This document shows, one piece after another, positions 31,406-40,061 of a stretch of 40,348 bases of DNA. The stretch spans positions 1-40,348 of the forward strand of contig JAFSKJ010000100.1 in the NCBI GenBank assembly GCA_017449025.1, written 5' to 3'. Positions within the stretch are counted from its first letter, which is position 1. Each line of letters begins with the position of its first letter. The position numbers were made by a program, and so were the translations under genes. A model generated the notes under the pieces. The model saw only the letters and a list, made by a program, of their open reading frames with translations. It had not been told where the DNA came from and did no database searches. Source of the DNA: Prevotella sp. Its GTDB lineage: Bacteria > Bacteroidota > Bacteroidia > Bacteroidales > Bacteroidaceae.

Positions 31406-32305
31406 TTATTTCTTCGTGATGGGCACCACGTAGACGCTGCCGTCGCGCATGGTGAACACCACCATTGAGCCGTCGGCCGACACGGTGATGTCCTTGAAGA
31501 TGCTGGGCATGCCGTCTTTGCCGTCCTTTCCGTCGGCCGATACTCCCAAGTCCTTCCACGCCACACCGCCATCGGTTGAGATCTCCCAGTGGTGGGTGAC
31601 ACTGTTGATGCGCACCTGCGGTATTACCACCGATGTGCCGGGGTCGTCCTTGCCGTCCTTGCCGTCGACGCCGTCCTTGCCGTCAACACCGTCCTTGCCG
31701 TCGGTGCCGTTGTGGCCGTCCTTGCCGTCGACGCCGTCCTTGCCGTCAATACCGTCCTTGCCATCTTTGCCGTTGTGGCCGTCCTTGCCGTCAACACCGT
31801 CCTTGCCGTCCTTTCCGTCAACGCCGTCCTTGCCGTCCCTGCCGTCAACGCCGTCGATGGCTCCTGCGCGCATGCGCTGTCCGTCGCCGTCGAGCAACCA
31901 CTCTCCGTTAAGCACCCAGTAGTAGAAACCGTCTTCGCCCTTGGCGATGCTTAGGTTTACCTCGTTTATCACCTCTCCGTCGTCGCCGCGCTCACCGTCC
32001 TTGCCGTCGCTGCCGCTACGTATGGTTACCGGCTCTCCGTCGCCAAACAGCAGCGTGTAGCTGCCGTCGGTGTTCTTCACCACATTGGTAATGTGGTCGT
32101 GGCCCTCAAGGGTTACGGCAATCTGCTTCAGGGCGTATATCTCCTCGCCCGCCTCGAGCGCCTTCTTCTCAAGCTCCTCCACACGGGCACCCAGGTCGCG
32201 CAGGTCGTCGCCGTATGCGTCGCACGCGGTCAGCTGCCATGCTCCCATGGTGAGCAGAGCCGCCGTAGCTGCCGTTGAGGCTATAGTCCTTATTCTCTGT
32301 TTCAT
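31406..32305 (-). CDS. Collagen-like surface lipoprotein 2 (DUF4988/PL29-N-like)
   Basis: A 299-residue lipoprotein. The lipobox QLTAC puts the Cys near residue 28, followed by DAYGDD. A short coiled coil comes next (LGARVEELEKKALEAGEEIYALKQ, in two pieces about 36-60), then a small beta unit (HITNVVKNTDGSYTLLFGDG) as in DUF4988 (PL29 lyase N-terminal) domains. FYYWVLNGEWLLDGDGQRMR leads into about 23 uninterrupted Gly-X-Y triplets (GKD, GVD, GHN), from about residue 148 to 218. A C-terminal beta module (WEISTDGGVAWKDLG and VVFTMRDGSVYVVPI) ends the protein. No lyase domain is present, so it looks structural. The gene is a paralog of the one 15 bases upstream and is last in the ompA-type operon. 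Confidence 0.83.
   Translation of the reverse strand: MKQRIRTIASTAATAALLTMGAWQLTACDAYGDDLRDLGARVEELEKKALEAGEEIYALKQIAVTLEGHDHITNVVKNTDGSYTLLFGDGEPVTIRSGSDGKDGERGDDGEVINEVNLSIAKGEDGFYYWVLNGEWLLDGDGQRMRAGAIDGVDGRDGKDGVDGKDGKDGVDGKDGHNGKDGKDGIDGKDGVDGKDGHNGTDGKDGVDGKDGVDGKDGKDDPGTSVVIPQVRINSVTHHWEISTDGGVAWKDLGVSADGKDGKDGMPSIFKDITVSADGSMVVFTMRDGSVYVVPITKK
31643..31860 (-). repeat. Tandem-repeat DNA encoding Gly-X-Y tract 2
   Basis: Degenerate 9-base units (plus-strand GCCGTCCTT and variants) encode about 23 Gly-X-Y triplets without proline. Third-codon variation (GTCGAC, GTCAAC, TTTGCC) makes the array imperfect. This is coding repeat, not CRISPR. Confidence 0.9.
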
Positions 32306-32320
32306 GGCTTTGGCTTTTGG

Positions 32321-33184
32321 TTAGTTTGTTGACTTAAGAGGAACGCTGAACACAACGCCGTTGCTCAGCGTGAACGTTACAGAGTCACCTTCTGTGGTGG
32401 TGGTGATGACCACCGACTGTATCAGCGAGTCGGCGTCCTTGCCGTCATTGCCGTCCTTGCCGGTGGCAGGGGTGCCCGTGGAAATCCATGTCTTGCCTTC
32501 GTCTACGGATATTTCCCAGATGCCGGTCTCGCTGTTTATGCGCAGCTGCGGCGACACGGCCTTGCCGTCCTTGCCGTCCACACCGTCTTTGCCGTCAACG
32601 CCGTCTTTGCCGTCCTTGCCGTCGACTCCGTCCTTACCGTCGACGCCGTCTTTGCCGTCCTTACCGTCGACACCATCCTTTCCGTCAACGCCGTCCTTGC
32701 CGTCTTTGCCGTCGACACCGTCCTTGCCGTCCTTTCCGTCAACGCCGTCCTTGCCGTCTTTGCCGTCCTTGCCGTTTGCCCTCAAGCGCTGTCCGTCGGC
32801 AAGTATATACTGTCCGTTGAGGGTCCAGTACCACTGTCCGTCGGAGTCCTGCACTACAGAGATGTCGGGAGCCTGTGCGTCGCGGCCCTTCTCGCCTTTC
32901 TCTCCGTCCTTGCCGTTCTTGATTACTATGGCTCCTTGCTTGGCAAAGGTGATTATGCAACCCTCGTCGTTGCGTGTAACATTGGTTATGTAGTCGCCAT
33001 CGTCAATGGCATCGATGATAACCCTTATTGACTCGATGTCCGAATTAACCCGTTTCACGAGGTTCTCGAGCACAGTCACCCTGTAGTCCAAGGCATCTAT
33101 CTCGTCCTGGTAGTCGGTGCACGACTGGAATGCTCCGCCCATCATGGTCATGGCGGCGAGCAATAATATTCTCACTGTTTTCAT
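32321..33184 (-). CDS. Collagen-like surface lipoprotein 1 (DUF4988/PL29-N-like)
   Basis: A 287-residue lipoprotein and paralog of its downstream neighbour. GGAFQSC gives a lipobox with Cys near residue 22, followed by acidic TDYQDEID. A short coiled coil (LDYRVTVLENLVKRVNSDIE) and a beta unit with YITNVTRNDEGCIITFAKQG come next. GKDGEKGEKGRD is a short collagen-like lead. WYWTLNGQYILADGQRLRA precedes about 24 Gly-X-Y triplets (GKD and GVD only, no Pro), from about residue 137 to 208. The C-terminal module has WEISVDEGKTWISTG and VTFTLSNGVVFSVPL. The coiled coil may act as a trimerisation domain for the collagen helix, which I infer from the order of parts. It lies 42 bases after the OmpA-family gene, with no promoter between. 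Confidence 0.83.
   Translation of the reverse strand: MKTVRILLLAAMTMMGGAFQSCTDYQDEIDALDYRVTVLENLVKRVNSDIESIRVIIDAIDDGDYITNVTRNDEGCIITFAKQGAIVIKNGKDGEKGEKGRDAQAPDISVVQDSDGQWYWTLNGQYILADGQRLRANGKDGKDGKDGVDGKDGKDGVDGKDGKDGVDGKDGVDGKDGKDGVDGKDGVDGKDGKDGVDGKDGVDGKDGKAVSPQLRINSETGIWEISVDEGKTWISTGTPATGKDGNDGKDADSLIQSVVITTTTEGDSVTFTLSNGVVFSVPLKSTN
32560..32776 (-). repeat. Tandem-repeat DNA encoding Gly-X-Y tract 1
   Basis: About 24 near-identical 9-base units encode GKD and GVD triplets in higher-order blocks of two and three. It is more uniform than the tract at 31643-31860, suggesting more recent expansion or homogenisation. Confidence 0.9.
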
Positions 33185-33204
33185 ACGCTTTTCTTTTTAT
33201 TGTC

Positions 33205-33228
33205 TTGATACTTGAAACTTGATACTTC
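33205..33228. repeat. 7-base tandem repeat at the ompA 3' end
   Basis: CTTGATACTTGAAACTTGAT followed by ACTT consists of 7-base units of the form (T/A)ACTTGA. It occupies the gap between the OmpA-family stop codon and the collagen-like gene. Confidence 0.75.
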
Positions 33229-34330
33229 ACTCAATAGGCTCATATACGAAGCAGATGGTAACGCGGTTGTCCTCAGGAATGTCGAAGGGCTGAACGCGGT
33301 CGCCCTTGGCAAACTTGCGTATGCGCGACTCGTTGACGCCCTCGTCCATGAGGAACTGTGCCACTACCGAGGCACGCTCACGCGACAGGCGGTCGTTGAT
33401 CTGCGGAGTGCCCGTCTCCTTGTCGGCATATCCGGTGAGGCGTACAAAGGCCGTGGGGTGCTCTTCGAGGTACTTCAGCAGCTTGCGCAGCTTAGACATC
33501 TGGTTGCTGCGTATCACACTCTGGTTGATAACGAACTGAATGTTCACCGTGAACTGTATTTTCTCCTTCGGCTGTTCCACCACGGGCTGTGGGGCTGGCT
33601 GCGGAATAATGGTCTCATAGACGGCCTCCGTGCGCCGGTAGCTGTCGCCCAGGTTTACTCTCACTCCCACAAGGGCATTGAAGTGCCAGTCGCGGTTGTC
33701 GTGGCGCCCGTGCTTCGAGTTGAAGTGGTCGGGCATCATGTTGGCATTGCCCTCAAGGGTTAGGGCCACGCGGTCGGTGAGCCTGAAGGCCGCGCCCACG
33801 CCGGCACGCACCACCGGGTTCCAGCGGTCGTCCTTCCACAGCTTCTGGAAGTCCACGCCGAATCGCTTGTCGGCCTCCACGGCATCGTCGTTGTTGAAGG
33901 CGTAGGCCACGCCCGCTCCTGCGAAGACGTAGGGATTGAACAGGCGCTGCGGGTTCCATCCGCAGAACAGGGCTCCAAGGTCGGCGTTCAGCTCAAGCGA
34001 CGGCTGGATGAAGTTCCAGCGGTATTTCTCCTCCGGGTAGGCGTACTTGTTGCGCGCCCACATTCCCGACACTGCCAATCGTGCTCCCAACACCTTATGG
34101 AAACGGTAGCCGAGTCCAAGCTGCAATGCCGGCGACAGCAGGTCGCTGAACTTGGCTTCGCCCACATCGTAGGCACCGCCACCCTGCAAGTCAAGGTACA
34201 GATGCGGGAGAAACACAGTCCGCTCAGGCTCCACCAGACGGCGTTCTCCTGTCTGCGGCTCGTCGCCACTGGCGAAGCTGCTTAGGCATACACCAATAGC
34301 CATAAACAAGATAATAAGTAGTCTCCTCAT
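33227..34330 (-). CDS. OmpA-family outer-membrane protein
   Basis: A 367-residue protein with a signal peptide (MRRLLIILFMAIGVCLSSFAS). An N-terminal beta barrel covers about 35-235 (HLYLDLQGGGAYDVGEAKF, LGLGYRFHKVLGARLAVSG, FAGAGVAYAFNNDD, VALTLEGNANM). A short Pro/Gln linker (PQPAPQPVVEQP) leads to a C-terminal OmpA-like peptidoglycan-binding domain of about 110 residues. Its binding motif is visible in GYADKETGTPQINDRLSRERA and EDNRVTICF. The ATG at 34328-34330 fits both the signal peptide and the promoter. It is first gene of an operon with two collagen-like lipoproteins, so it probably anchors or cooperates with them at the outer membrane. Confidence 0.9.
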   Translation of the reverse strand: MRRLLIILFMAIGVCLSSFASGDEPQTGERRLVEPERTVFLPHLYLDLQGGGAYDVGEAKFSDLLSPALQLGLGYRFHKVLGARLAVSGMWARNKYAYPEEKYRWNFIQPSLELNADLGALFCGWNPQRLFNPYVFAGAGVAYAFNNDDAVEADKRFGVDFQKLWKDDRWNPVVRAGVGAAFRLTDRVALTLEGNANMMPDHFNSKHGRHDNRDWHFNALVGVRVNLGDSYRRTEAVYETIIPQPAPQPVVEQPKEKIQFTVNIQFVINQSVIRSNQMSKLRKLLKYLEEHPTAFVRLTGYADKETGTPQINDRLSRERASVVAQFLMDEGVNESRIRKFAKGDRVQPFDIPEDNRVTICFVYEPIE

Positions 34331-34377
34331 AATAATAAAATAATGTGTTGTAAATAAATCTCTCAAATTTTCCGCTG

Positions 34378-34409
34378 CAAATATACGTAATTATTTGTTT
34401 CCTTCCAAA
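34378..34409 (-). promoter_or_regulatory. Promoter of the OmpA-collagen operon
   Basis: The minus strand reads TTTG (34406-34409), 20 bases, TATATTTG (34378-34385), a full consensus match about 48 bases before the ATG. Confidence 0.8.
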
Positions 34410-34468
34410 CTTTTGTGAACATTTTTTGCGAAAAAGCGAATAATTTGGCAAAATAACTTGTAAAAAAG

Positions 34469-34499
34469 TTTGTGAATTGAAATAAATACCTTAACTTTG
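34469..34499 (+). promoter_or_regulatory. Promoter of susC-susD
   Basis: TTTG (34469-34472), 19 bases, TAACTTTG (34492-34499), a full consensus match. The leader is about 78 bases. Confidence 0.8.
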
Positions 34500-34582
34500 C
34501 GGCGACAAAAAACCACTTGACACTGATTGTTCTACACAAGGGAAACCATTAAAACCATTTTTAATAACTAAAACCAAATTCT

Positions 34583-37500
34583 ATGAAACAACATCTCAAG
34601 AGAGCCTCTATGGCTTTGCTACTATCGGTGATGTGCTTCGTGGCTTACGCCCAGAAGAGCGTCACGGGTACAGTGGTCGATGCCACTGGTGAGGCAGTCA
34701 TTGGCGCGAGCGTCATCATCAAGGGTACCAGTCAGGGTACGGTGACGGACTTTAACGGAAACTTCACCGTGGCGAAGGTTCCTGCCAATGCAAGCCTCGT
34801 GATTTCGTATGTAGGCTACCGCACGCAGACGGTGGCCATTGGCGGCAAGAGCAGCATCAGCGTAACGCTCGAGGAAGACAAGCAACTTCTCGATGAAGTG
34901 GTGGTTGTGGGTTACGGCGTTCAGCGCAAGAGCGACGTTACCGGTGCCTTGACGCGAGTGGGTGAGAAAGAGCTGACCACCAAGCCCGTGGCCAACGCCT
35001 TCGAGGCTCTTCAGGGCAAGGCTGCGGGTGTGGACATTACCTCCGGCGAGCGCCCGGGCAGCGTGGGAAGCATAATGATTCGTGGTACACGCTCGCTCAC
35101 GGCATCCAGCTCACCACTGTACGTGGTCGACGGAGTGCCCCTGCAGTCGGGCGGCATTGAGTCGCTCAATCCCCGCGACATTGAGTCTATCGACATTCTT
35201 AAGGATGCCTCGTCTACAGCCATCTACGGCTCGCGCGGTGCCAACGGTGTGGTGCTCGTCACCACCAAGCGCGGCCAGGAAGGCAAGATGCAGCTGAGCT
35301 ACAGCGGCTCGCTGACCATGGAGAAAATTGTAGACAAGAGTCCCGCCTTCAACGCCAGCGACTACATCACCTGGCGCCGCTGGGCCTACTACAACAGCAA
35401 TCCCGATAAATACACCCCCGGCGACCAGCCTACCCAGGAACAGGACCAGTCGTACTTCTCAGGCGACACCTATGCCCTGGCCAACATCATGAAAGGCTGG
35501 GAGAGCGGCTCGTGGGACGGCTCAAAGGTTACTGATACCGACTGGACTGACTTTGTCACCCAGACAGGTGTCACCCAAGAGCACTCCGTAAGCGTACGCG
35601 GCGGCTCGAAGACCGCCAACGGTTTCGTGTCGTTCGGATACCTGAACAACGATGGCACGCAGAAGGGCCAGAACTATGAGCGCTACAACCTCTCTGCCTC
35701 GGCCGATGTGCAGGGCACCAAGTGGTTCAAGGCCGGTGGCTCCGTCAACGCATCCTACGGCGTGCAGCGCTACGGCTTCTCACGTACGGGACAGTCGAGC
35801 AACTCAGGCCCCATCGACCTGTACAGTGCAGCCAAGTCGATACTGCGCTACACCGTTCCTTACGACGATGCAGGCAACATTATCCTGCAGCCCGGCGGCT
35901 CTACCACCAACACCTATACCGTAATAGACGAGTGGAAGAAGTCGAAGGACAACCGCGAGACCTTCCGCATGCTCGGCAGCTTCTACAGCACTGTTGACTT
36001 CGGGCAGATATGGTCGCCCCTCGACGGTCTCCAGTACAAGATACAGTTCGGCCCTGACTTCCGCTTCTACCGCCGTGGATACTACATCGACGGCAGCTCG
36101 GCAGTACGCGGCGGCGGCAACAGCATTGCCAACCGCAGCGACCAGCGCGACCTGGCCTGGACGCTCGACAACATGATTACCTACAACAAGCTGTTCGGCG
36201 ACCACAGCGTGGGCATCACCCTGCTGCAGTCAGCGTCAAAGTACAATGCCGAGAGCAGCGGCATTGGCGAGAGCGCCGTTCCCGTGGCTTCCTACCTGTG
36301 GAACAACATGGGTGCCATCGACATTGCCAACACCAGCAAGTTCAACCCCTCGCTCAGCACAGGACTCTCTGAATACGCGCTGTCCTCTTATATGGCGCGC
36401 GTGAACTATTCTTATAAAGAGCGCTACCTGCTGACAGCCAGCGCACGCTGGGACGGCTCGTCGGTGCTGGCCAAGGGCAACAAGTGGAGCTTCTTCCCCT
36501 CCGTGGCCTTGGGATGGCGCATGGAGCAAGAATCATTCCTTAAGGACGTGACATGGATTGACCAGCTGAAGTTGCGCCTCGGCGTGGGTGTCACCGGCAA
36601 CTCGGCCGTAGACCCCTACGGCACGCTTGGCGTCATCAGCTCATACTGGATGCCGTTCAGCTCTGGCAACGAGATGATTCTCGTGACCAACGAGCCATAT
36701 TACACCAGCGGCTCAAACAAGATGCCTAACAAGAAGCTCGGATGGGAGAAGACCACACAGTGGAACGTGGGTCTCGACTTCAGCTTCCTCAAGGGACGTT
36801 TGGGCGGCGCTCTCGAGGTGTATGCCTCCACCACCAACGACCTTATCATGCCTATGGCCCTGCCATCGCTTACCGGCTACCCCTCGATGCTCGCCAACGT
36901 GGGTAAGACCAAGAACAAGGGTATAGAGGTGACGCTGAACACCATCCCCGTCATGCTGAAAGACTTCGTTTGGAACTCCAACCTGAACTTCGCATGGCAG
37001 AAGGACGAGATTGTGGAACTCTCCAACGGAAAGGAAGACGACCTGGGCAACAACTGGTTCATAGGTGAGTCCATCGCCATTTACTACGGCTACGAGGCCG
37101 ACGGCCTGTGGCAGGAGAGCGACGCCGAGGAGATGGCTAAGTTCAACGAGAATATCACCGGCAAGAACACCAAGTTCTCGGCAGGTATGGTCAAGCCCGT
37201 CGACCAGAACGGCGACTATATCATCAACGATGCCGACCGCGTCATCATCGGCAATCGCAACCCGCGCTTCACTGCCGGATGGACCAACACCTTCTCATGG
37301 AAAGGCCTGGAGCTGACGCTCGAGCTGCAGGGCCGCTTCGGCTATACCGCCAACGTGGGCGGCCAGGGCCAGCTCGGCATGTACCAGCAGCAGGAAATAA
37401 GCTACTGGCGCCCCGACAATACAGGTGCCGACTGGCAGAAGCCTATCTACAGCCAGGCCGGCGGCGACCCCTATTCCAGCCTGCTCGGATACCAGGACGC

Positions 37501-37711
37501 ATCGTTCATCAAGGTGCGCAACCTCTCGCTCGGATACAGTTTCCCGAAGGCACTGCTCTCAAAGCTCGGCATCGGTCTCACCAACGCCAAGCTGTACGTG
37601 CAGGGCAAGAACCTCGGCATGCTCTACTCTTCCGTCGACTTCATGGACCTCGACACCGGCTACACCTACTATAACCGCGGCGTGACCTTCGGACTGCAGG
37701 TGGACTTTTAG
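34583..37711 (+). CDS. SusC/RagA-family TonB-dependent transporter
   Basis: An outer-membrane transporter for oligosaccharides or peptides, working with the SusD-type lipoprotein encoded downstream. The 1042-residue protein has a signal peptide (MKQHLKRASMALLLSVMCFVAYA). A carboxypeptidase-regulatory domain covers about 24-100 (VTGTVVDATGEAVIGASV, VSYVGYRTQTV-like). The SusC plug has LDEVVVVGYGVQRKSDVTGA near residue 102, SIMIRGTRSLTASSSPLYVVDG near 160-180 in pieces, and DASSTAIYGSRGANGVVLV near 208. A long barrel ends in GVTFGLQVDF with the expected terminal Phe. No STN domain is present, so control by a FecR/sigma pair is not expected. The substrate cannot be told. Confidence 0.94.
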   Translation: MKQHLKRASMALLLSVMCFVAYAQKSVTGTVVDATGEAVIGASVIIKGTSQGTVTDFNGNFTVAKVPANASLVISYVGYRTQTVAIGGKSSISVTLEEDKQLLDEVVVVGYGVQRKSDVTGALTRVGEKELTTKPVANAFEALQGKAAGVDITSGERPGSVGSIMIRGTRSLTASSSPLYVVDGVPLQSGGIESLNPRDIESIDILKDASSTAIYGSRGANGVVLVTTKRGQEGKMQLSYSGSLTMEKIVDKSPAFNASDYITWRRWAYYNSNPDKYTPGDQPTQEQDQSYFSGDTYALANIMKGWESGSWDGSKVTDTDWTDFVTQTGVTQEHSVSVRGGSKTANGFVSFGYLNNDGTQKGQNYERYNLSASADVQGTKWFKAGGSVNASYGVQRYGFSRTGQSSNSGPIDLYSAAKSILRYTVPYDDAGNIILQPGGSTTNTYTVIDEWKKSKDNRETFRMLGSFYSTVDFGQIWSPLDGLQYKIQFGPDFRFYRRGYYIDGSSAVRGGGNSIANRSDQRDLAWTLDNMITYNKLFGDHSVGITLLQSASKYNAESSGIGESAVPVASYLWNNMGAIDIANTSKFNPSLSTGLSEYALSSYMARVNYSYKERYLLTASARWDGSSVLAKGNKWSFFPSVALGWRMEQESFLKDVTWIDQLKLRLGVGVTGNSAVDPYGTLGVISSYWMPFSSGNEMILVTNEPYYTSGSNKMPNKKLGWEKTTQWNVGLDFSFLKGRLGGALEVYASTTNDLIMPMALPSLTGYPSMLANVGKTKNKGIEVTLNTIPVMLKDFVWNSNLNFAWQKDEIVELSNGKEDDLGNNWFIGESIAIYYGYEADGLWQESDAEEMAKFNENITGKNTKFSAGMVKPVDQNGDYIINDADRVIIGNRNPRFTAGWTNTFSWKGLELTLELQGRFGYTANVGGQGQLGMYQQQEISYWRPDNTGADWQKPIYSQAGGDPYSSLLGYQDASFIKVRNLSLGYSFPKALLSKLGIGLTNAKLYVQGKNLGMLYSSVDFMDLDTGYTYYNRGVTFGLQVDF

Positions 37712-37781
37712 TCAGTTAAGAGTTTAAGAATCAATTATTAAGAGTTATCGTTCCGCGATTAAGAATAAAGAATAGAAGATT
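37712..37781. other. Low-complexity susC-susD spacer
   Basis: The 70-base spacer has repeated TTAAGA-type motifs (GTTAAGAGTTTAAGAA, then ATTAAGAGTTA, then ATTAAGAATAAAGAATAGAAG). Similar stretches follow the GT2 gene (16956-16972) and the DUF4332 gene. No promoter or terminator is seen. Confidence 0.6.
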
Positions 37782-39980
37782 ATGATTACCAAGATATTTA
37801 GAAGACTTCTGATAGCTTTATCATTTGTCATTTGTCAATTGTCATTTAGCGTGGTGCTCACTTCCTGCGGCGAGAGCTTCCTTGAGGAGGATGCCGGACA
37901 CAAGGTTACAGACGAGCTGCTAAACAATGAGGACGGCGCATTGATGATGGCAGCCGGACTATATGCCAACCTGCGCTGGCACTTCGGATATGAGTGGGCC
38001 TACGGCATCACACTCTACGGATGCGACGAGTTTACCAACGGCGCTGACCTCACCTCCGAGTGCTGGAACACCTACGACAACCGCCTGAACCCTCAGGACT
38101 GTACCACCGCCACCGGTGCTGCCAACAACAACTGCCCGCCAGTGTCAGGACTATGGGATGAGATGTACTACGGCATATCCACAGCCAACCTGCTACTCTC
38201 TAAGGCAGGTAACATCAGCGATGCCGACACACGCAACAAGGTGCAGGGCGAAGCCCACTTCCTGCGCGGCTACAACTACTACCGCCTGTTCGCACAGTAC
38301 GGCGGCGTGGTGCTGCAGACAGAGCCTGCACCTACTGATGGTACCATAGTGAAAAACTACGAGAGAGCAACAGCCGAGGCAACACTCAATCAGGTGATTG
38401 CCGACTTTGAGGAGGCTTACAACCTGCTGCCCACCAACCGCTGGCGCGGCTACGGCACATGGACCAAGTACACGGCTGCACACTTCCTGGCAAAGGCACT
38501 GCTCTTCCGACAGTCGGAGCGCAACAGCTCCTGGAACGGAAGCTACGACAAGAGCGCCGACCTGAACCGCGTCATCTCACTGTGCGACGAGGTGATTGCC
38601 GCATGTCCGCTCGCTGCCGACTATGCCGACCTCTACGCCAAGTGGACGGGCATCAACTGCGCCAACGAGGGACTCAGCGAGATTCTCATGTGCGCCATGC
38701 ACGGCGAGGACAACGTGAAGGGCCGCTACGGCAACCGCACCTACAACTACTTCTCACCACAGTTCTCCAACTTCTCGGCATCGTGGATAAAGCGCGGCGC
38801 ATACATCGGCGAGATGGACTTCCAGCGCTGCCGCCCAACGGAGTACACCTACTCCTCGTTCGACAACGTCAACGATGCCCGCATGTGGAAAACCTTCAAG
38901 ACCGTCTACGGACTTAACAACGTGGCCGTCACCAAGAAGGATGGCGACAAAACCGTCTACGACCGTGAGAAGGTGGCCGCCGACAACGGCATACAGCTCT
39001 CGCAGGTGCCCGAAATCGGCGACGAGGGTGCCATCTTCATCCTCAACAAGAAGAGCGACCACCGCTTCGACGGCGAGCCTTACGGAACCTTCGGGCGCGG
39101 CGGACAGAAACACTCATTCGTCAACCCGCAGACAGGCAAATGGGTGCCCAACGCATTCGTCAACTTCATGGACGGCAAGTATGTGCTCTACAACTACGGC
39201 GTGAGCGGCAACACTGCCACCTCGAACGTCTTCTGCGGCATCAACAAGACTGCCGACGGCTCGCGAACAGCTGAGAAGGGCGATGCACACCGCGACGTCA
39301 TCATGGCACGTACAGGAGAGACCTACCTCGTCAAGGCTGAGGCACAGGTGCGACTGGGCAAGTATCAGGATGCCATCACCACCGTCAACGTGCTGCGTGC
39401 ACGCGCTCAGTGGAAGAACGGCGAAGACCGCAGCTACTACACCGACGGCTCAATGGCATTCCTCACAGCCGACGGCGGAGACACCAACAACTCCATAGCC
39501 GCAAACAAGTCGAACTGCACCGGCACCGATGATTCCGGAGCAACACGAGCACTCACCATGACCGAGGCCTACTGGGCTTCGCACCTCCACAAGAACACCT
39601 ACTACCTCTCTACAGGCATTGATGTGACCACAGCACCATCCAACCTGCAGATTGCAAGCTACACACAGCTGCCCGACGAAGACGAGGCTATACTGGCCGA
39701 GCTGGGATGCAGCGGCGACTACGACCGCATGCTCAACTTCATCTTCAACGAGCGCACACGTGAGCTGCTGGGCGAGTGGAATCGCTGGGAGGAGCTGAGC
39801 CGAGCAGGACTGCTCATCAAGCGCGCCAAGGCCTTCAACCCCGAGGCACAGTCAATCACGGCCAACAAGAACGAGCTGCGACCCATACCGCAGAAGTTCA
39901 TCGACGTGCTCCAGAACCCCGACGGCACCAACCTCTCCGACGAGCAGAAGGCCGCCTGGCAAAACCCCGGCTACAAGTAA
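37782..39980 (+). CDS. SusD/RagB-family surface glycan-binding lipoprotein
   Basis: Caps the SusC transporter and captures its substrate at the cell surface. It has 732 residues, longer than most SusD proteins (about 500-650). The lipobox LTSC puts the Cys near residue 29, followed by GESFLEEDAGHKVTDE. TPR-like helices carry the family block GEAHFLRGYNYYRLFAQYGG near 156-175. The C-terminal SusD domain has FIFNERTRELLGEWNRWEELSR near 645-666 and LRPIPQKFIDV near the end. The signal-peptide core (LSFVICQLSF) is encoded by a 7-base tandem repeat at 37821-37848. It is paired with susC upstream and followed by a terminator, so this is a two-gene unit. Confidence 0.93.
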   Translation: MITKIFRRLLIALSFVICQLSFSVVLTSCGESFLEEDAGHKVTDELLNNEDGALMMAAGLYANLRWHFGYEWAYGITLYGCDEFTNGADLTSECWNTYDNRLNPQDCTTATGAANNNCPPVSGLWDEMYYGISTANLLLSKAGNISDADTRNKVQGEAHFLRGYNYYRLFAQYGGVVLQTEPAPTDGTIVKNYERATAEATLNQVIADFEEAYNLLPTNRWRGYGTWTKYTAAHFLAKALLFRQSERNSSWNGSYDKSADLNRVISLCDEVIAACPLAADYADLYAKWTGINCANEGLSEILMCAMHGEDNVKGRYGNRTYNYFSPQFSNFSASWIKRGAYIGEMDFQRCRPTEYTYSSFDNVNDARMWKTFKTVYGLNNVAVTKKDGDKTVYDREKVAADNGIQLSQVPEIGDEGAIFILNKKSDHRFDGEPYGTFGRGGQKHSFVNPQTGKWVPNAFVNFMDGKYVLYNYGVSGNTATSNVFCGINKTADGSRTAEKGDAHRDVIMARTGETYLVKAEAQVRLGKYQDAITTVNVLRARAQWKNGEDRSYYTDGSMAFLTADGGDTNNSIAANKSNCTGTDDSGATRALTMTEAYWASHLHKNTYYLSTGIDVTTAPSNLQIASYTQLPDEDEAILAELGCSGDYDRMLNFIFNERTRELLGEWNRWEELSRAGLLIKRAKAFNPEAQSITANKNELRPIPQKFIDVLQNPDGTNLSDEQKAAWQNPGYK
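37821..37848 (+). repeat. 7-base tandem repeat encoding the SusD signal peptide
   Basis: Four consecutive units, TCATTTG, TCATTTG, TCAATTG and TCATTTA. A 7-base unit read in triplets gives all three frames in turn, here the hydrophobic SFVICQLSF. Confidence 0.9.
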
Positions 39981-40015
39981 GCCGCAGATGCCCACAGGCA
40001 TAGTGACAGACAACC

Positions 40016-40048
40016 GCAGGGACCCGCTTAAACGCGAGTCCCTGCTTT
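40016..40048 (+). terminator. Terminator of susC-susD
   Basis: A 12-base stem (GCAGGGACCCGC with GCGAGTCCCTGC, one mismatch) with a TTAAAC loop, followed by TTTTC. It starts 36 bases after the susD stop. Confidence 0.85.
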
Positions 40049-40061
40049 TCTAAAGCAAGAC

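Noticed and set aside
31643-32776. Regular short repeats that could be mistaken for a CRISPR array
   Set aside because: Units are 9 bases, in frame, encode Gly-X-Y and have no spacers; no cas gene is nearby.
32361-32993. Plus-strand frame rich in LPSLPSTPSLPS repeats, a possible repeat protein
   Set aside because: It is the antisense of the collagen-like Gly-X-Y tract. Lipobox, signal peptide and operon position all support the minus-strand gene.
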